A stretch of DNA of 64,000 bases, taken from the NCBI GenBank assembly GCA_014529385.2, contig CM043967.1, forward strand, positions 79,195,278 through 79,259,277. The letters run 5' to 3'. Of this stretch, positions 32,548 through 45,137 are shown in pieces. The DNA is from Adiantum capillus-veneris (taxonomy: Eukaryota > Streptophyta > Polypodiopsida > Polypodiales > Pteridaceae). The translations under genes were made by a program, and so were the position numbers. Numbering within the stretch: the stretch's first letter is position 1; the number at the start of each line of letters is the position of its first letter. Below the pieces are notes generated by a model. That model ran no database searches, had not been told where the DNA came from, and saw only the letters and a list, made by a program, of their open reading frames with translations.

Positions 32548-33518
32548 GGCCGTTAATTCTCCTGGTTTGGTATGAGAAGTCCACAGAAGATCTTTTATGT
32601 TTCTGTCTTCCCAACAATAGCTCCGATCCTAGGATTATCCGTACTAAGCTGTCTCAAAGGCTTCAAGTCTACTTGATCGTATCCCTTGAATTCTCAAGCC
32701 GGTGGTCCTTCTTTTGCTGACATATCTGGATTATGGTGTTTACTTCTAACCCCCATTTTTCTATCACGTCAGGGTTTTCAACCTGTAAATACTGAGTTCT
32801 ATTTTGATCCATGTACATTTTTACTTGTTTGTTTGCCCTAACCTCTTCTTCCAACTCAATACCATGGTTATCAATGAGAATAGCATATTCCTCGTTAGGT
32901 TCCAAGTAAACCTGGGCTCCATGAAAATAAGTCCGATTTTCGAGTGAGTCGAGCAAGAAGACATTTCGGATGTTGAATCTGAAAAAGTGTCTGAGACTTC
33001 TTCAGGAATTGTGTGCAGAAAATTGCCTTGATTCACGCTTTCTTCGGTGGATACTCTACGGAGGTTTCTCCGAGTATGCCGTTTCTTAGTACAAGACCAG
33101 ATCTAAGGTTCATATAGACTTACAAAGCCCTAGATAGAGTACTCACCTTTGGATTGACTTGTCGTCAATTTCCACTTGATTCAATTGCAACTTTCTTCAA
33201 GCCACATATTTCTCGTCTGCAACCTGATTCTTGTAAAAAATTGACCAAGTTAGCTATTCTTCTATAAAGATAGTAGGGTTTCTGCCATTCTCGTGATTTG
33301 TCTCTATGTATCACTTCAAATCGAGCTATGAGAGTCAAAAATTTGATTTTCGGATTCAACTTCAACAAAAATAAAAGTTTTGATCTGCAACCTGAAAACT
33401 AAGTGTACATGTATCAATTTTGATCCGATTGAACCCAAAATTGCCCTGTGGCTTTATATTATGTTGATCTATCACTGTATAAGTTCAAAAGTAAAAAATG
33501 ATGTCTCTGGATAGCAGA

Positions 33519-34405
33519 AGTAAATAATCGCGATTATTCACTTTTGTCAACTGTTTGCACTTTTTTGATAGGTTTGGCAAGTATACAACTTGTTAGAGTC
33601 CCTGGACAAGTTTCAACAAGTTTGGACAAAATTTGATCAAGTTTATCAACTGTTTGGTGTCCCCAGACTCTGATTTCAAGAATCTGGCTTAAGTCTCACT
33701 TTTGGAATCCAAATTTCACCAAAACTGATTATGCGAGGTCTACTTGATGTGCTTGACCTTGTGGTGCACTCAAATTTGCAAAATCGTCAAGTTTTGAAGC
33801 AGATGTAAATAATTGCGATTATTTACTCCAACTAGATTTTTACAAGTTTTTGCCCCAACTTTGACACAGATCTGTTAAGCACCTTAAGTTAAGGTCACTA
33901 GCCAAGTTTCATCAAGTTTGGACAATTTTTGGTCAAATGATCATCAATTATCTGTCCGCAGACTAACTTTGCAATTTTAGTCACAAATTTCAATCCAGTG
34001 GTCTAAATTTTACCTAATTTGGTTTGTGGGCTTATTACAACATGGTGAAGCTAGTGGTATGCAGGCTTGGTCAAAAAAGTTAAAAAATAGGACAGATGTA
34101 AATAATTACAATTATTTACTTCTGATAAATTTTTATAATTTTTTGGTCAACTAAGCATATACACATGTTTATCACATCAACATAATCCTATGAATCAAAT
34201 TTCAACAAGTTTGGATAAATTTTCTCCCAATTTATACTTAAGATTCAAAAAGTCAGTACAAACTTTAGTTTTTACCCAGTTTTTTGCGAGTTTAGTGATC
34301 CAAATATGTTGGGCCTTTACAAAAGTTGTTTGTACACATGCAATGAGTCAATGGTATGAACCTTGGCCAATTTAGACCAGAAAGTTAATAATCACGATTA
34401 TTAAC
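33519..34405 (-). repeat. Leader repeats of element 2: ~290-bp units with palindromes
   Basis: Same array as in element 1, with palindromes at about 33520, 33804, 34098 and 34384. The first has a CGCG centre and is a better palindrome than its element-1 counterpart (CGTG). Confidence 0.75.
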
Positions 34406-35069
34406 TTTAGGCTTGAAATGAGCATTTTTTTGCAATTTTCTCAAGGACAGTCTTCATATGAGCTATTTTAAGCCTATGAATCAAGTCAAAAATTAATTTG
34501 GCTTAAAATGTCAAGAAAAAGTAAATAATCTGAGTTTTGGCCAACCCTTGAAATTTTTTACCTCGAAGTGTCTTTGAACTTACCAACTCGTTAAAACAAC
34601 TCTTAGGCTTACTCTCCAGTCGGATTGAGTGGATTCGAGTCTTTTCGAGCTATTTCTAGCCGTAGACCTAAAATTTAGCAACTTCCAATAACAACTCACA
34701 CTTGATTCTTTCAGAGAGAGCAATGTTTTGAAATCCACCTCGGATCCTACTTACCCTACTCCTAGATTCTCATGCAATGGGGATGTGGAAAGTGTCCACA
34801 AACACTCGTTTTCTTGTGTTTTTTATGTTTTTCAGAGTCTTGATCTTACGACTTGTCTCGCCTACCAATCTTAATCTAAATCTACAATCCTACAATCCTA
34901 AAGGTACTCAGCAAGTACGATTACTTCCAAGCTACCTCTACACAGCAAAGACGGCAACCTAAAGCTATGCGGTTTCTAAAAGAAAGTTTTGAACTCTAGG
35001 TGAACCTAGAGGAAGTTAAAGGACAACTACACAGAACACTCATGTTTTTCCTAGTTTAGGCCTCTTCAT

Positions 35070-35087
35070 TCCCCGGCAACGACGCCA
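35070..35087 (-). promoter_or_regulatory. Primer-binding site, tRNA-Asp type (element 2)
   Basis: Identical to the site at 29794-29811 (minus strand TGGCGTCGTTGCCGGGGA), two bases inside LTR 3. Confidence 0.8.
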
Positions 35088-35089
35088 AA

Positions 35090-36249
35090 TGTGGGACGCA
35101 TGTCTAACCTCACCATCATATCTTGTTGCAGTATTAGCAAAAATTGGTCAAACCATGGGATGAAGCTGACTCGACTAGTGCATAGAGGCTACAAGAGGTT
35201 GTCAATCTCTCAGAAAACAACTAACAACTCGCATCTAACTCAAGCTACACTCAAGTGACTGAAATCACCAAAAGACAATCGCTTATCGGCAAGAAAATCA
35301 CATCCGTTTACAACATCAAATGACATCCAAATGTAACAAATTTTTTAGGAAAAGTTTATAAGACCTAAGCACACATGCATATGGTTTCAAACCCCACTTT
35401 AGGTCAAGTTCCAAAATCGTGATGATTAACAACAATGGATTTTTTACCTATTCGTTTGTCACGGGAATCGAATAATAGAGATCGATAGCAAAAGATAGAG
35501 AAAGAGATCTTTGTATTGATGAATCTTTGTAGAGTTTTGATACAACAGAGGAGCAAAATATATGGGCGCACTCCGTTGTACGGAGCTCGAACCTCTCGAC
35601 CACCCCCGAGCTTCAGTTCGCTTGCATGCAGCGTCTCACTCGCACTCGCACTCGCACTCGCAGAAGAAGAGATCGGTGAATGATCCCCAAACGCACCACC
35701 CGTCGTGCTTTTATCCTTCTTTTCCTCGAAAAGCCTGCACGATTTTCATACCAAGTATACCTGCGAGAATAATATAAGAACGTGATCGCTAAGCGATCCG
35801 TAAAGGTTAGATTTCTATCATGACACTTTGCACAGATCCTGTTTCACACATTGATTTCTGCATCGCCTACAAAATAGCTAAAAGAACATACTCGTGCAAC
35901 CAATTCAACATTATAATCAAAGTAAAAAAACATAATTATATACCTTCATAATCTCAATTTCCATACTCTACCATGAAGAAACAATCCACTTCTTGGTTGA
36001 TAGCAGGGAGAACTGTATGATGTTGTATGTCTGTCTGTCCCTGTGTACACTACACTGCTGCTGCCTTCTGTTTATTTTCATCATAACTTTTACAAACGAA
36101 CTCAGAACAGAGCAATCCAGGTACTCAAAACGACGGGAATAGGTCTGGTCTACAAGGCAGCGCAAACAGAATTGCGAAAAACATCTCTGTTTGGCTAAAA
36201 ACGCAACTTTTAGGTTGCGACTCATAAAACCTCTATTTTTGGATCTCCA
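35090..36249 (-). repeat. LTR 3 of tandem gag-only elements (outer 5' LTR)
   Basis: Complete at its inner edge (TGTGGGACGCATG) and diverged from LTR 2 at about 15 positions that I can count, clearly more than LTR 1 is from LTR 2. After GGATCTCCA it still matches the others for CTACTTTT, then diverges (ACAAGTTATT). No target-site duplication with the left edge of LTR 1 is visible. Confidence 0.8.
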
Positions 36250-36257
36250 CTACTTTT

Positions 36258-38690
36258 ACAAGTTATTTTAAGCCTACCCATGCATTTTCAGCTAAAACAC
36301 ATAAATATAAAACATTGATATTAATAAAAATCTCAATTTTACTGTTCATAGACAGACTATCTGTTATTCATTAATCTTTATCAAATCCGTCTTTAGTGTA
36401 TTATTTAAACAAAAGAATATATGTTCTCTTTTAATATCTCAACTCATTCGTATAAGCTCTATTTAATAGACTATTCAACAATCTTTCAAATCGTGCTAAC
36501 GAAAGATATGTCCTGCTACATTCTTTTCGACTTTAAGAACTTCAAAGACTAGTCCTATTACATCGTTTTCGACCTAGAATGCATCTAAATTCTTAGCAAT
36601 GATTCCCCGATACCCCGCCTATGCTTAGTTTTTTATTTTAAAAGTGTAAACTCCTAGTTATGATGAAATTAGGCTGCGGGTCGGCGATGCCAAAAGCTAC
36701 GAAATACTGTGAATTACTTACGTCAATGTGTAGAGCTCTTACCTGCGGTTGCAATGCAACAAACGCAATCGCAATGTGACAACCGAAGAGGGAGTAGGAA
36801 GTGCGAGAAGGAGAGGAATGGGCGCGGTTAGCTCACACAGTGTATTTCTTATCCAAAAACTTATAAAAATTGGCTTTAATACCTTAGCCAAGGTTTTTGG
36901 GTGGTTAATCTGGAATTCTACAAAAGCTGAGAAATGACTGGCAAATACAATTTGGAAGCTTGTAGCCCCGGCTCATTAATTACAAGGTTTATTCGAGAAG
37001 ATAGGAGTTACAATATTCTCGATTTATCAAAATATAATTATTTTACAAAGAGAACTCCGAAAAATGGTATCCGCGTTAGCTTGCTGCTAACAGGGGTCAG
37101 GTAAAATATACCTGTATATGACATATTATACATTTCGCGTATAACGTATAATGCAACTTAGATTCTACATATGAAGACATACAACTGCTGCCATAAGTTT
37201 ATGCATCCAGTCTCAACAATAGAAAGTGGGTACGGAGGGAGCTTTCAAAGGGAGCTTTTGAGAGAGGTTTTTTCTATTCCTCTACTTGGGCAATCTTTTC
37301 TTGCCAAAATCTCTCCACAGTGTGGCTGGAGAGAGATTATTAGAGTTAGATTTTTTTGTTTTTTATCAATCCCCTATAATATTCATACTACCATTGTCTT
37401 TAAAAAAATTATTCTTGAAACATGTTTGAAGGACATAAAGATACAATCCACACTTTTAGAACATGTGAACCCTGACACAATCCACAATTTAACTCAGCAT
37501 ATAGCACACATAAAAACAGAACTATGTTATGCACAATGTAGATGAACTGCAAAACAACCTCAACCTAGTATATAGCATTTACAAACAAAGAAATTTGACA
37601 TGCTTAAAGTAGACAGATTGCAAAACATTTTCTACTCAGTATACATCATCCATTAACAAAGAAATATGTTATGCACAAAGTTGACATTTTCTCAAAAGAA
37701 AATACATCACATCATCTCGAACCCGAAGCAAGATTTATAATTAATAGAGTTGTAACACCAAATTAGTCACAATTACATACAAATTCGCAAGAGCTCTAGG
37801 ATAATTATAATGCACATTGACAATTGAACACAAGTACATAGTAGATCTTCATTTGTCAGCTTGTTCAATGGGCGAACATATTGTGGTTAGAATCCAAACC
37901 AAAATAGGAGAGAAATATGTAGTGTACATGCTGGCAAATCATATATGGTTTACTATGCGCCACCCGTTCTGCAATGTCTCCACATGTACATGTTGGACTA
38001 TTGGCAAAATGAACATTAGACCTCTATCCTCCAATTTGAAAGAAGATGTTTCCACCATGAATTTTTCATGCATGCCTGCCTTTACAAGAGTCTATTGAAC
38101 AACATGTGTCTCCATTGTTACGGCCGATGCAATTCTCTTAGCAGGCTGAATCAATACTCCTAGCCGATAATGCACATTGTTGGTCTCCCTTGTTGCAATG
38201 TTATTTAATGGTGAACCCCTTTGTGTCCAGATTCAATAGCTCCAAGGCATTTATGTTTGTTCCCTTCTCCAAAGGCCAAGTTCTGGGTACTCTTGCTGGA
38301 CATTGAGTGATTGTGTTACAAATTTTCCACATGTGATCCACACTATTATTGGAGAATCACATGAATTGTGCCTTCGAAGAGTTACCTTGACTAGAGTTAG
38401 CCCCTCTTTCCCATGTACAAATTCCCTAGAATGATGGTGCAACTACACCTGCATCTGTGTTCCTTATTTTTTTCTTACATTTACCAAACCTAGATCCCAA
38501 ACAGCCTCATATTTAACCTTGCTACAATTTGGTATACGATGGATTGCCCACATTGTGTTATGAATATCCGTCTCTTCTACCATCAAACCATCATCGTGTT
38601 CTTCACTACAATACGATGCGCAAAAATCGGCACAAATATCGACAAAATAAAGTTAGTTTTAAAACTAAAAAGAGTTGAAATAGTCCTCGA
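36258..38690. other. No recognised gene; unassigned ORFs
   Basis: AT-rich in 36260-36500. Frames at 37171-37545 (124 codons, plus), 37817-38098 (93 codons, plus) and 38442-38251 (minus) have no domain that I recognise. A minus-strand stretch at about 38600-38455 (IHRIPNCSKVKYEAVWDLGL) reads as plausible coding and lies just downstream of CACTA relic 2 on the same strand, so it may be its last part. Confidence 0.35.
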
Positions 38691-38870
38691 TATCATGATG
38701 TCGGTATAAGTACCAATATATTAAGCATCAGAATAAATGATGAAATGAGCATCGGAATATGCAATGAAATAACCGTCGGTAATACTATAGCATATTTTGA
38801 CGCCTCTACCAAGGTCTATATTGATGCTTATACCGTACTTTGTATCGACGGCCAAACCTACAAATTTTTT

Positions 38871-38941
38871 TTTGGGCAGAGAGGGCTAGAAATTGATGTT
38901 GCATGTACTGCAGCAAAAGAAAACAACCCTCTCTGCCCAAA
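38871..38941. repeat. Perfect 15-bp inverted repeat, 41-bp loop
   Basis: TTTGGGCAGAGAGGG (38871-38885) and CCCTCTCTGCCCAAA (38927-38941) are exact reverse complements. It may be a small MITE core or a chance hairpin. Confidence 0.85.
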
Positions 38942-39109
38942 GGAAGAGTGCACAAGCAATCACACTCTACCTACAAGCTGACACTAAAGAGAGACTGTAT
39001 GGAAATTAGCAAAATTGTAAGAAAAAATAACCACAAAAATCAAAAGCTTGATCATGGCATAACAACATAAAGATTTTATAACCATAATTAAAACATGAGT
39101 CGAAAACTG

Positions 39110-39260
39110 CAAAACCATAAACATAACTTGTTTGCCATATCATAACCATTACCATAACTTGCTTGCCATACCATAACCATAACAACCATACCATCATTGC
39201 ACAACCATAACCATAACCATAACCATAAACATAAACATAATCATAACCATAATCATAACC
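39110..39260. repeat. ATAACC/ATAAAC hexamer array
   Basis: CATAAC-type hexamers recur with CCATAA and AATCAT variants, densest at 39205-39260, with looser copies out to 39360. It is not a plant telomere repeat (TTTAGGG or TTAGGG). Confidence 0.8.
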
Positions 39261-39422
39261 ATCACAGGATTGCTATACGATCATAGCAAAACCATAACCT
39301 TAGCTTGACTGCCAAATCTTAACCATAACATATGTACCATACCATAAACATAACCATAAACTATGCACTACAAAACTGTACATATGCAAAAAATCATTGA
39401 GTGATAAGACCCTCACGATAAT

Positions 39423-40357
39423 GCCTCCCAATCGACGTCCTCTCCCTCCTCCTGCAACAACTGGGTCAAAAGGGCCACAAGTCCATGCTTGTACCCATAC
39501 TTCTCCTCTCGGCGTGTCGGAGGACGCTTCACGGCAACTTCTTGAAAACTTAAGGTTTAATCATTAGATAAATCTTCAAATAACATATATATTTTCCATA
39601 ATTTAAAACATACATATAATAATTACAAACTCATGTTGAAGCGTATCGTAGCCTCCACTCCCAAGATGTGATGCTCCAGCAGACTCCAAACGTGCTCTGG
39701 TTGCATCTCTCTGCTGCTGAAATCTCAGAGGATTGTCTTTTGTCTCTCGTGCAATCCCCGCCCACTCCTTTGTGTCCAACCATGCCGGCTTGGGACTGCC
39801 ATCATTGTACATGTCTCTTGCCTCTAGCTGATAGTGTGACATTGTGGACTTCGCCACGCTCAAAATCCAGGGGTTCGAGACTCAATTGTACCCCTCTGCA
39901 TGTACTCTCTGTGAATGGCCTCGACGTTGTAATTCTTTCTTTCAACATTGAGGTTATCCCAAACCTCCATCATAGAGTGACCAAACGGAATCATACACAG
40001 CTCTCAAATCCTCTTTCGCATGGCCTTTCTGACTCTATGTGCCACAACAGCCCCATCCCTCCTCTTGTAAACCTTGCTAGAATCATGCTTGTGTGATCCC
40101 CAAGGTGTACATGGTGTGCCAATCGGTGAGCTATCTACTGAAAATAGTGGTGGATGCTCTCTCACTTGTGTGGACACATCGGTAGAACTGCTACCACAGC
40201 AACCACCACCTCCAGAACGATGTCTACCTTGTCTTGAGGATGAATCACCCGTTGCTGTATGGGGCACACGAGTCCTAAGTGTAGGGGGAACACTAGACTG
40301 AGGTGTGGGGCCGCTCGGTGTAGGGACCACACTAGTCCCGGGTGTAGGGTCGACCAT
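39423..40357 (-). pseudogene. CACTA relic 2: Transposase_24-like second ORF
   Basis: The frame 40357-40004 is a Pro/Ser/Thr-rich N-terminus (PTPGTSVVPTPSGPTPQSSV) with a Gly/Ser run and then SSKVYKRRDGAVVAHRVRKA. 39863-39603 carries DTKEWAGIARETKDNPLRFQ and QQRDATRARLESAGASHLGS then GGYD, which resembles the R-x-K-N-x-x-N-R-x-K-x-x-x-x-H-x-x-G-S-x-S block of plant Ptta/En/Spm (Transposase_24) proteins. 39560-39423 continues with KRPPTRREEKYGYKHGLVAL. Such ORFs act as the TNP1-like DNA-binding partner in CACTA elements. Confidence 0.6.
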
Positions 40358-40635
40358 AGTAGGTCTAGAGGGACCTGATGTCCAAAGGTGCTATGCCATT
40401 GGAATCTGCTCTGGTGTGAACTGATACAAAAAAAGAGCCCATCTGCTCAGGTGACATGCCGGCTGAAGTGACAGGAAAACTAAAACTAGGAGAGTATTGC
40501 TCATCGTCATCGACCATGGCTAATTATACAGAAACAACACCAACAAAATACTTTAGTTTATAGAAGAAATGCTTAATCAATACAAATGACAAATCAACGA
40601 AGCTGCTACACAAATGAATGAATCTAAAGTGTATT

Positions 40636-40875
40636 TTAGACTAATATAAAGAGTTTTACAAAAGAGTCCTCTATGAGACCTGATGCACCAAAGATGTCTG
40701 TCTCAATCTGTACTTCTGCATCTTTGTCATCGAACTCTACTTCTTCGTCGCTCTCCACATCAGCTTCAGTATTTGACACCTCATCTTTAGGTTCAGACAA
40801 TTTCTCACTGCTGACATCCACCTCAAAATCTAAACTTAAAGTTTTTGTGGATCCTGCGCTTTGTTCATGAATCAC
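40636..40875 (-). pseudogene. CACTA relic 2: acidic tail
   Basis: 79 codons, strongly acidic (EVDVSSEKLSEPKDEVSNTE, then ESDEEVEFDDKDAEVQIE). The position after DUF4216 matches the acidic tail of relic 1. Confidence 0.5.
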
Positions 40876-41189
40876 CTATTTGACCTCAACATCCAATCCT
40901 TCACACACTTGGTTGCTACGTGAAGCAACTTGAACGACATAGAGCGAGCATGGTTTAGACAGACCATTTTCTTAATTTTGTTCCATAGTGGATCGTGTAT
41001 GAATAGAACTTGTTCACAATGCTGTGGAAGTATGAATGTATCCCGCGCATCTATCCACATCTGCCTAGAGTTCACTCGAAACAATCCACTCTTGCCTTTA
41101 CGCATAGTTGCATTAGGGCTGCTGGTAATAACGTTGAACCACTTGACATCAAAGATAAACATATCAAACTTTCTAAAGCTAATCTTCAA
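40872..41189 (-). pseudogene. CACTA relic 2: DUF4216-like domain
   Basis: A 105-codon frame with FDMFIFDVKWFNV, then GLFRVNSRQMWIDARDTFIL and PQHCEQVLFIHDPLWNKIKK. The order K-x-D-W-F ... V-N ... D-x-F-I-L-x2-x-C-x-Q-V-x-x-I-x-D-P matches DUF4216, found downstream of the catalytic region in TNP2-type transposases. The frame continues to SMSFKLLHVATK and stops; the acidic tail overlaps in the next frame. Confidence 0.7.
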
Positions 41190-42418
41190 GATGTCTTGGA
41201 TGTAGCAAAAGTATTGAAGCTGGCTAGTCTCTGTATTCTTATCCCTGGCACTACTCCTACTTTCTTAGATGAAGCTTTCCCTGACACCACTGTCAAAAGT
41301 GACCCTTTGTTTATTCTATCCGTTGTACTCTGAAGTGTTTCCCATGCGACCACAAAGCTCCATATTTATCATACTGCAGCCACAAAATTGAAACAGACTA
41401 AAAGCTATTAAAGAAATGTGATGATGTGGAGCTCAAAAAGGAAGTTGTGAAATATACATGCCAATCACAACCCCTTGACATCTCCTCTTCCTCTTTAATA
41501 ATCAACACTCCATTCCTCTTTGCCTCTGAGATTGTCGCATCTAATCACCGCCCAGTTGGAAAGTCATGCAATTTTTTTGAAGATGATCCGGAAAAGGAAG
41601 GTTTCTAGTGGAATGGTTGTGCTTGAATTGAAGGCGACATCTCAAGTGTTGTTGCTTTTCCCCTTCGTACCTCTCTAACCACTTTTGCATGATTTATGAG
41701 TTGAGAAGACAAAATCTCATAACCTTTTCTTGCATTGTGATATCCATCTTCCTAAAGATGCCTTGTCCCTGTGGCTCGTCCCCTGTCACCTTGAGGTTGA
41801 CCTCAATAGTCCACATTCGGGGCATCTTTGGATCAATTGCGACCAAAAATTCACTGATGATGACAAGAGACTCTTGTACAAGCCATCCTTCGGCCATGCT
41901 ACCCTCCGGGCGAGCCCTTTGAAGAACAAACCTCTTTTAAGTCTTCATAAATCTCTCCAAGAAGAACATCCACCTGCTATGGACCACCCCGGCAACTGCA
42001 ACTTCACCCAACACGTGCACAAGTATACGCATTTGGATGGTAAGAATGTTAAGAATGCATTTGGATGGTAAGAATTTTTGTTGGAAAGTACTTCTCCACC
42101 ATGCACACTGCTTCAATAGAATTTAAACGTGTTGCATCGATGCTATCTTCTCTTATCTCTTTTGAACGAGAAATTCCAAATATCAAGCAAGATTTATCGA
42201 GCGAACCAAAAATTGAGCAGAAACCAGCCAATCAAAGAGGATAGCATATATAGCATTTGTAAACTCTTGGTTCATTTTGACAATACTTAACTTGATGTGA
42301 GTTTTCTTAAAATTAGCAAACACTATAAAAGTTGCTTATTTTATTTCTCTACATCTAGAGGTATTTGCACATATGCATGAAAAAGCAAATTTTCTTATAG
42401 GTGTGTTCATTCAATGTA

Positions 42419-42568
42419 TCTCTCTCTCTCTCTCTCTAATAATCGACTCTCCACTCTCACATGATATGTTTATTTTGGTCCCATAGGTTGTATTTGACCT
42501 TTGAGATCGATAAAGAAACATCTCTCCGTCTCTCTCTCTCTCTCTCTATTATACACACACACACACAC
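42419..42568 (+). mobile_element. Tiny LINE 3' end between two (CT)n tracts
   Basis: (CT)n at 42419-42437, then about 80 bp whose right part (42470-42520: TTTTGGTCCCATAGG, TTTGACC, GAGATCGATAA) matches the stop codon and 3' UTR of the LINE at 45.16-48.07 kb (TTTGGTCCCATAGG at 48026), then (CT)n 42521-42548 and (CA)n 42552-42568. It is a severely 5'-truncated copy of the same LINE family, again with CT repeats on both sides. Confidence 0.65.
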
Positions 42569-42569
42569 C

Positions 42570-43345
42570 AACTTTCAGCAAGATAGGAGCACCAGGGGAA
42601 TGTGGTGGAAGGATCAAGGTATGGCTTGTGCAAGGCATTTGAAGACCTTGAAGGACACCCAAAACTTCTAAACAGGGCATTTGACAATAGAGCATTGGTG
42701 ACATTTGGCTTCAGCTAGTAGACATGGAGGAGGAGGAGGCGGTGAAGGTGACAATTGCAAGGGGGAGGAGGAAGAATGCTAACTCCCCACTAGAAAAATG
42801 GTACACACATCTAGTAGCAGTGGAGGTGAGCATGATATAGATGTGTCACAGGTCTTAACATTCTATAATGTCTCATGAGTATTGATATAAATGGTGAGCG
42901 AGAGTACTATGAGATCTTTTGCTTGCTTTGCCAGGAGTGAAGGGTAGCCTTTCATAATGTATTCTGATCGCCTCTAGAAGAGGAAAAGTAGAAATATGCT
43001 TGATACTTTGTAACTATGCTAATTTTGGCATAGTTGCAAAAGTAACATGTTAAGAGCATTCAATGATTGAAAAAACAAGTTCTGAAATTTGAAAAGCTAC
43101 CCACCAGAAAGACGAATCCAATTATGCCTCCCACTGCATGATGATGGCACCCCATTGTCAACACTTTGATCCCTCACAAGCTTGGTAACTTATAGGTGCC
43201 GATTGTCAATATCCATCCCCACTACTAGCCAACCTTGAGCTGCAAGTCATCAATATACATCGCCTCTCATAACGAACCTCTCATTGCAAGTCATCGCCAC
43301 TAACGATGCCCACGTGACCATGCGGAGGACTTTGAGTGCCCACTA
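42570..43345. other. No gene recognised
   Basis: Short frames only; a GGAGGAGGAGG-type run at 42725-42770. Nothing else defined. Confidence 0.4.
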
Positions 43346-44692
43346 TTAACACTAGGTTGGTAACCTAACAGGACATAAAAGTGTCCTTTCAGGGTTTTGA
43401 AAAAAACCTCCAAAACTATAGTAGATCCACTCATTTTGTAGAATCCTTTCATGAGATTATAGTTCAAGGCCTACTACACATGGAAAAAATAAGAAACTTG
43501 TAATATTTCTCATATTTTGGTCACACCAAGCCTCCAAAGTTGATGGACCAGTACATTTTCATCAAAACAGTCATTTCTTACGCTTTTTGCATAAAAATAA
43601 GATTAGGGATTTTTGTAGGACTTGAGATAAATTCCCTAGTTAACTTCAATGGGTTGGTAATCAGAACATATGATCGCTGCTCAGTCACTATTTTTTGTTT
43701 TGCCAAAAGAAATAGGTACAAAAAAGTTGAATTTTTTACCATTCTGTAAACCTATCATCAAAGTTTCTATAGACATGCTCAATACAAATAATATGTGCAT
43801 GTTTTCTTAGTTCCTTGTTGTCCTTTAGGTTCATAAGGAGCCATGGAGCATGTCAAAAGAATAATACATCTCTTTTCAAGGGGAATCTTGGGGACAAAGA
43901 TGAAGTGCTAAATACAGCAAACATGAAAAAACTGGGCTCAACATTATGAGTTGTAGAGTCCCATAGAAATTATTCAATATCTAGCCAAATTTGATCCTTA
44001 TGACTAGATATGGTTACTACCTACAAAATGCATATAGTTGTCACAAGAAACTAGCAATATTGAAAAAGCTATACTTGATATACTAGAATGTTTCGTTTTC
44101 TTTTATAATTGAAAAAACCAACCATCGTCGTGTACTATGCAAAATAGGGTATTAGGTGCCCCAAAACTCAAGGAATATTAGTTTTACGTTAGAATATGCG
44201 GCATAGAAAATAAAAAGTGCATTTGGATATCATAAAAGCCACCAAAAAAATCATAGAAGAGCCAAAATTGGCTAAAAAACAGGATTTGACAATTTTTGTA
44301 ATTTGCTCATAACTTGCAACTTTAACATTTATTTCTCCCTAGAAGCATCAGGACATGTTGAGGACTACTAAAGATATCTCTCTAGCATTATAGACCTCAC
44401 AAACATGAATTCTAGAGTGGTATAGTTGGAAAAAGTTGAAAAAAGCAAAAAAGAGGACCCGTTTTTTCACACAGTTTAGGTTCTGAAATGTTGTGCAAGG
44501 ACAAAGTTAAAGATGGAATTGATATTTCAAAAAACTGTCAAGTTTTTTTCAGCTCATGAGACAACTTTCTAGATAGATAGAACCTCAAAATCCATTTTGA
44601 AACTCTTGACATAATTCAAGGAAAATGGTCACTTAACAGGACATAAAAATGTCCCAGGACATAAAAGTGTCCCATTACCAACCTAGTGTTAA
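43346..44692. mobile_element. TTAA-flanked MITE, long member (1339 bp between TTAAs)
   Basis: Left end TTAA-CACTAGGTTGGTAACC at 43346 and right end TTACCAACCTAGTG-TTAA ending at 44692 form perfect inverted repeats, with two compensating changes relative to the short member (AGAATGG versus AGGTTGG, mirrored at both ends). GGACATAAAAGTGTCC hairpins lie inside both ends. 43940-44640 matches the interior of the short member; about 550 bp (43395-43935) is extra and contains a 69-codon ORF of no recognised family. No transposase. It is probably the less deleted version. Confidence 0.8.
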
Positions 44693-44699
44693 CAAGAAA

Positions 44700-45137
44700 A
44701 GTCTTAATAATGCATAAATTTCCCAATGGATAACTATGTCTCGTGCAGTGTTTGAGAAAAGTAAGCCTCAACTTAGCCTTGAGCCGTGGTTGCAAAATCA
44801 AAATAGCGGGTTGAGGGGAGGGCAAGAAGGAGAAAATTCCGCTTAAAATACATGGAAAATAGTGTAATTTTGCAAAATTATTGGTTAGTATTGTAAAATT
44901 TCCGGTTCAGATTTGCCTTGGAGGGATTTTTGTATGTTTGTGAAAATGATTTTTCCCAAACACTGGTCTGGTGTAACAAAAGTTACAATCTTTTGAGAAG
45001 CCAAAACCCCTCAAATTAGTCCACAGTGACGCGAATTGATTTGGGGTTTTAAGATACACATTTTGAAGCAAGTACAATTCATTTTTATTATTTTTTTGAA
45101 GCAAACATGAAGAGATTCTTTCATGCATCTGTATTTA
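44700..45137. other. No gene recognised
   Basis: AT-rich DNA between the MITE and the CT tract that precedes the LINE. Confidence 0.4.

Larger units (their letters stand above)
31003..35089 (-). mobile_element. Gag-only LTR element 2, internal region
   Basis: About 4.09 kb, collinear with element 1 throughout, with roughly 1% visible differences in gag, mostly C/T or G/A transitions. Same content: PBS at 35070-35087, palindrome leader, gag, LTR; no pol. One notable difference is a 4-bp insertion near 32735 that lengthens the upstream 95-codon frame (32956-32669). The extreme similarity means the duplication is recent, or that gene conversion has kept the copies alike. Confidence 0.8.
39423..42071 (-). 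mobile_element. CACTA (En/Spm) element relic 2, C-terminal half
   Basis: Minus-strand order: TNP2-linker piece (41997-41640, with DPKMPRMW as in relic 1), DUF4216-like segment (41189-40872), acidic tail (40875-40636), then a second ORF resembling the Transposase_24 family of Ptta/En/Spm elements (40357-39423). The TNP2 core itself is not present. Many stops. Together with relic 1 it shows that this family contributed several insertions here. Confidence 0.75.

Noticed and set aside
37171-37545. 124-codon plus-strand ORF as a real gene
   Set aside because: No recognisable domain, AT-rich composition and no supporting neighbours; left as unassigned.
39110-39260. Interstitial telomere-like repeat
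   Set aside because: The hexamer is ATAACC/ATAAAC, which is not TTTAGGG, TTAGGG or a known plant telomere variant.
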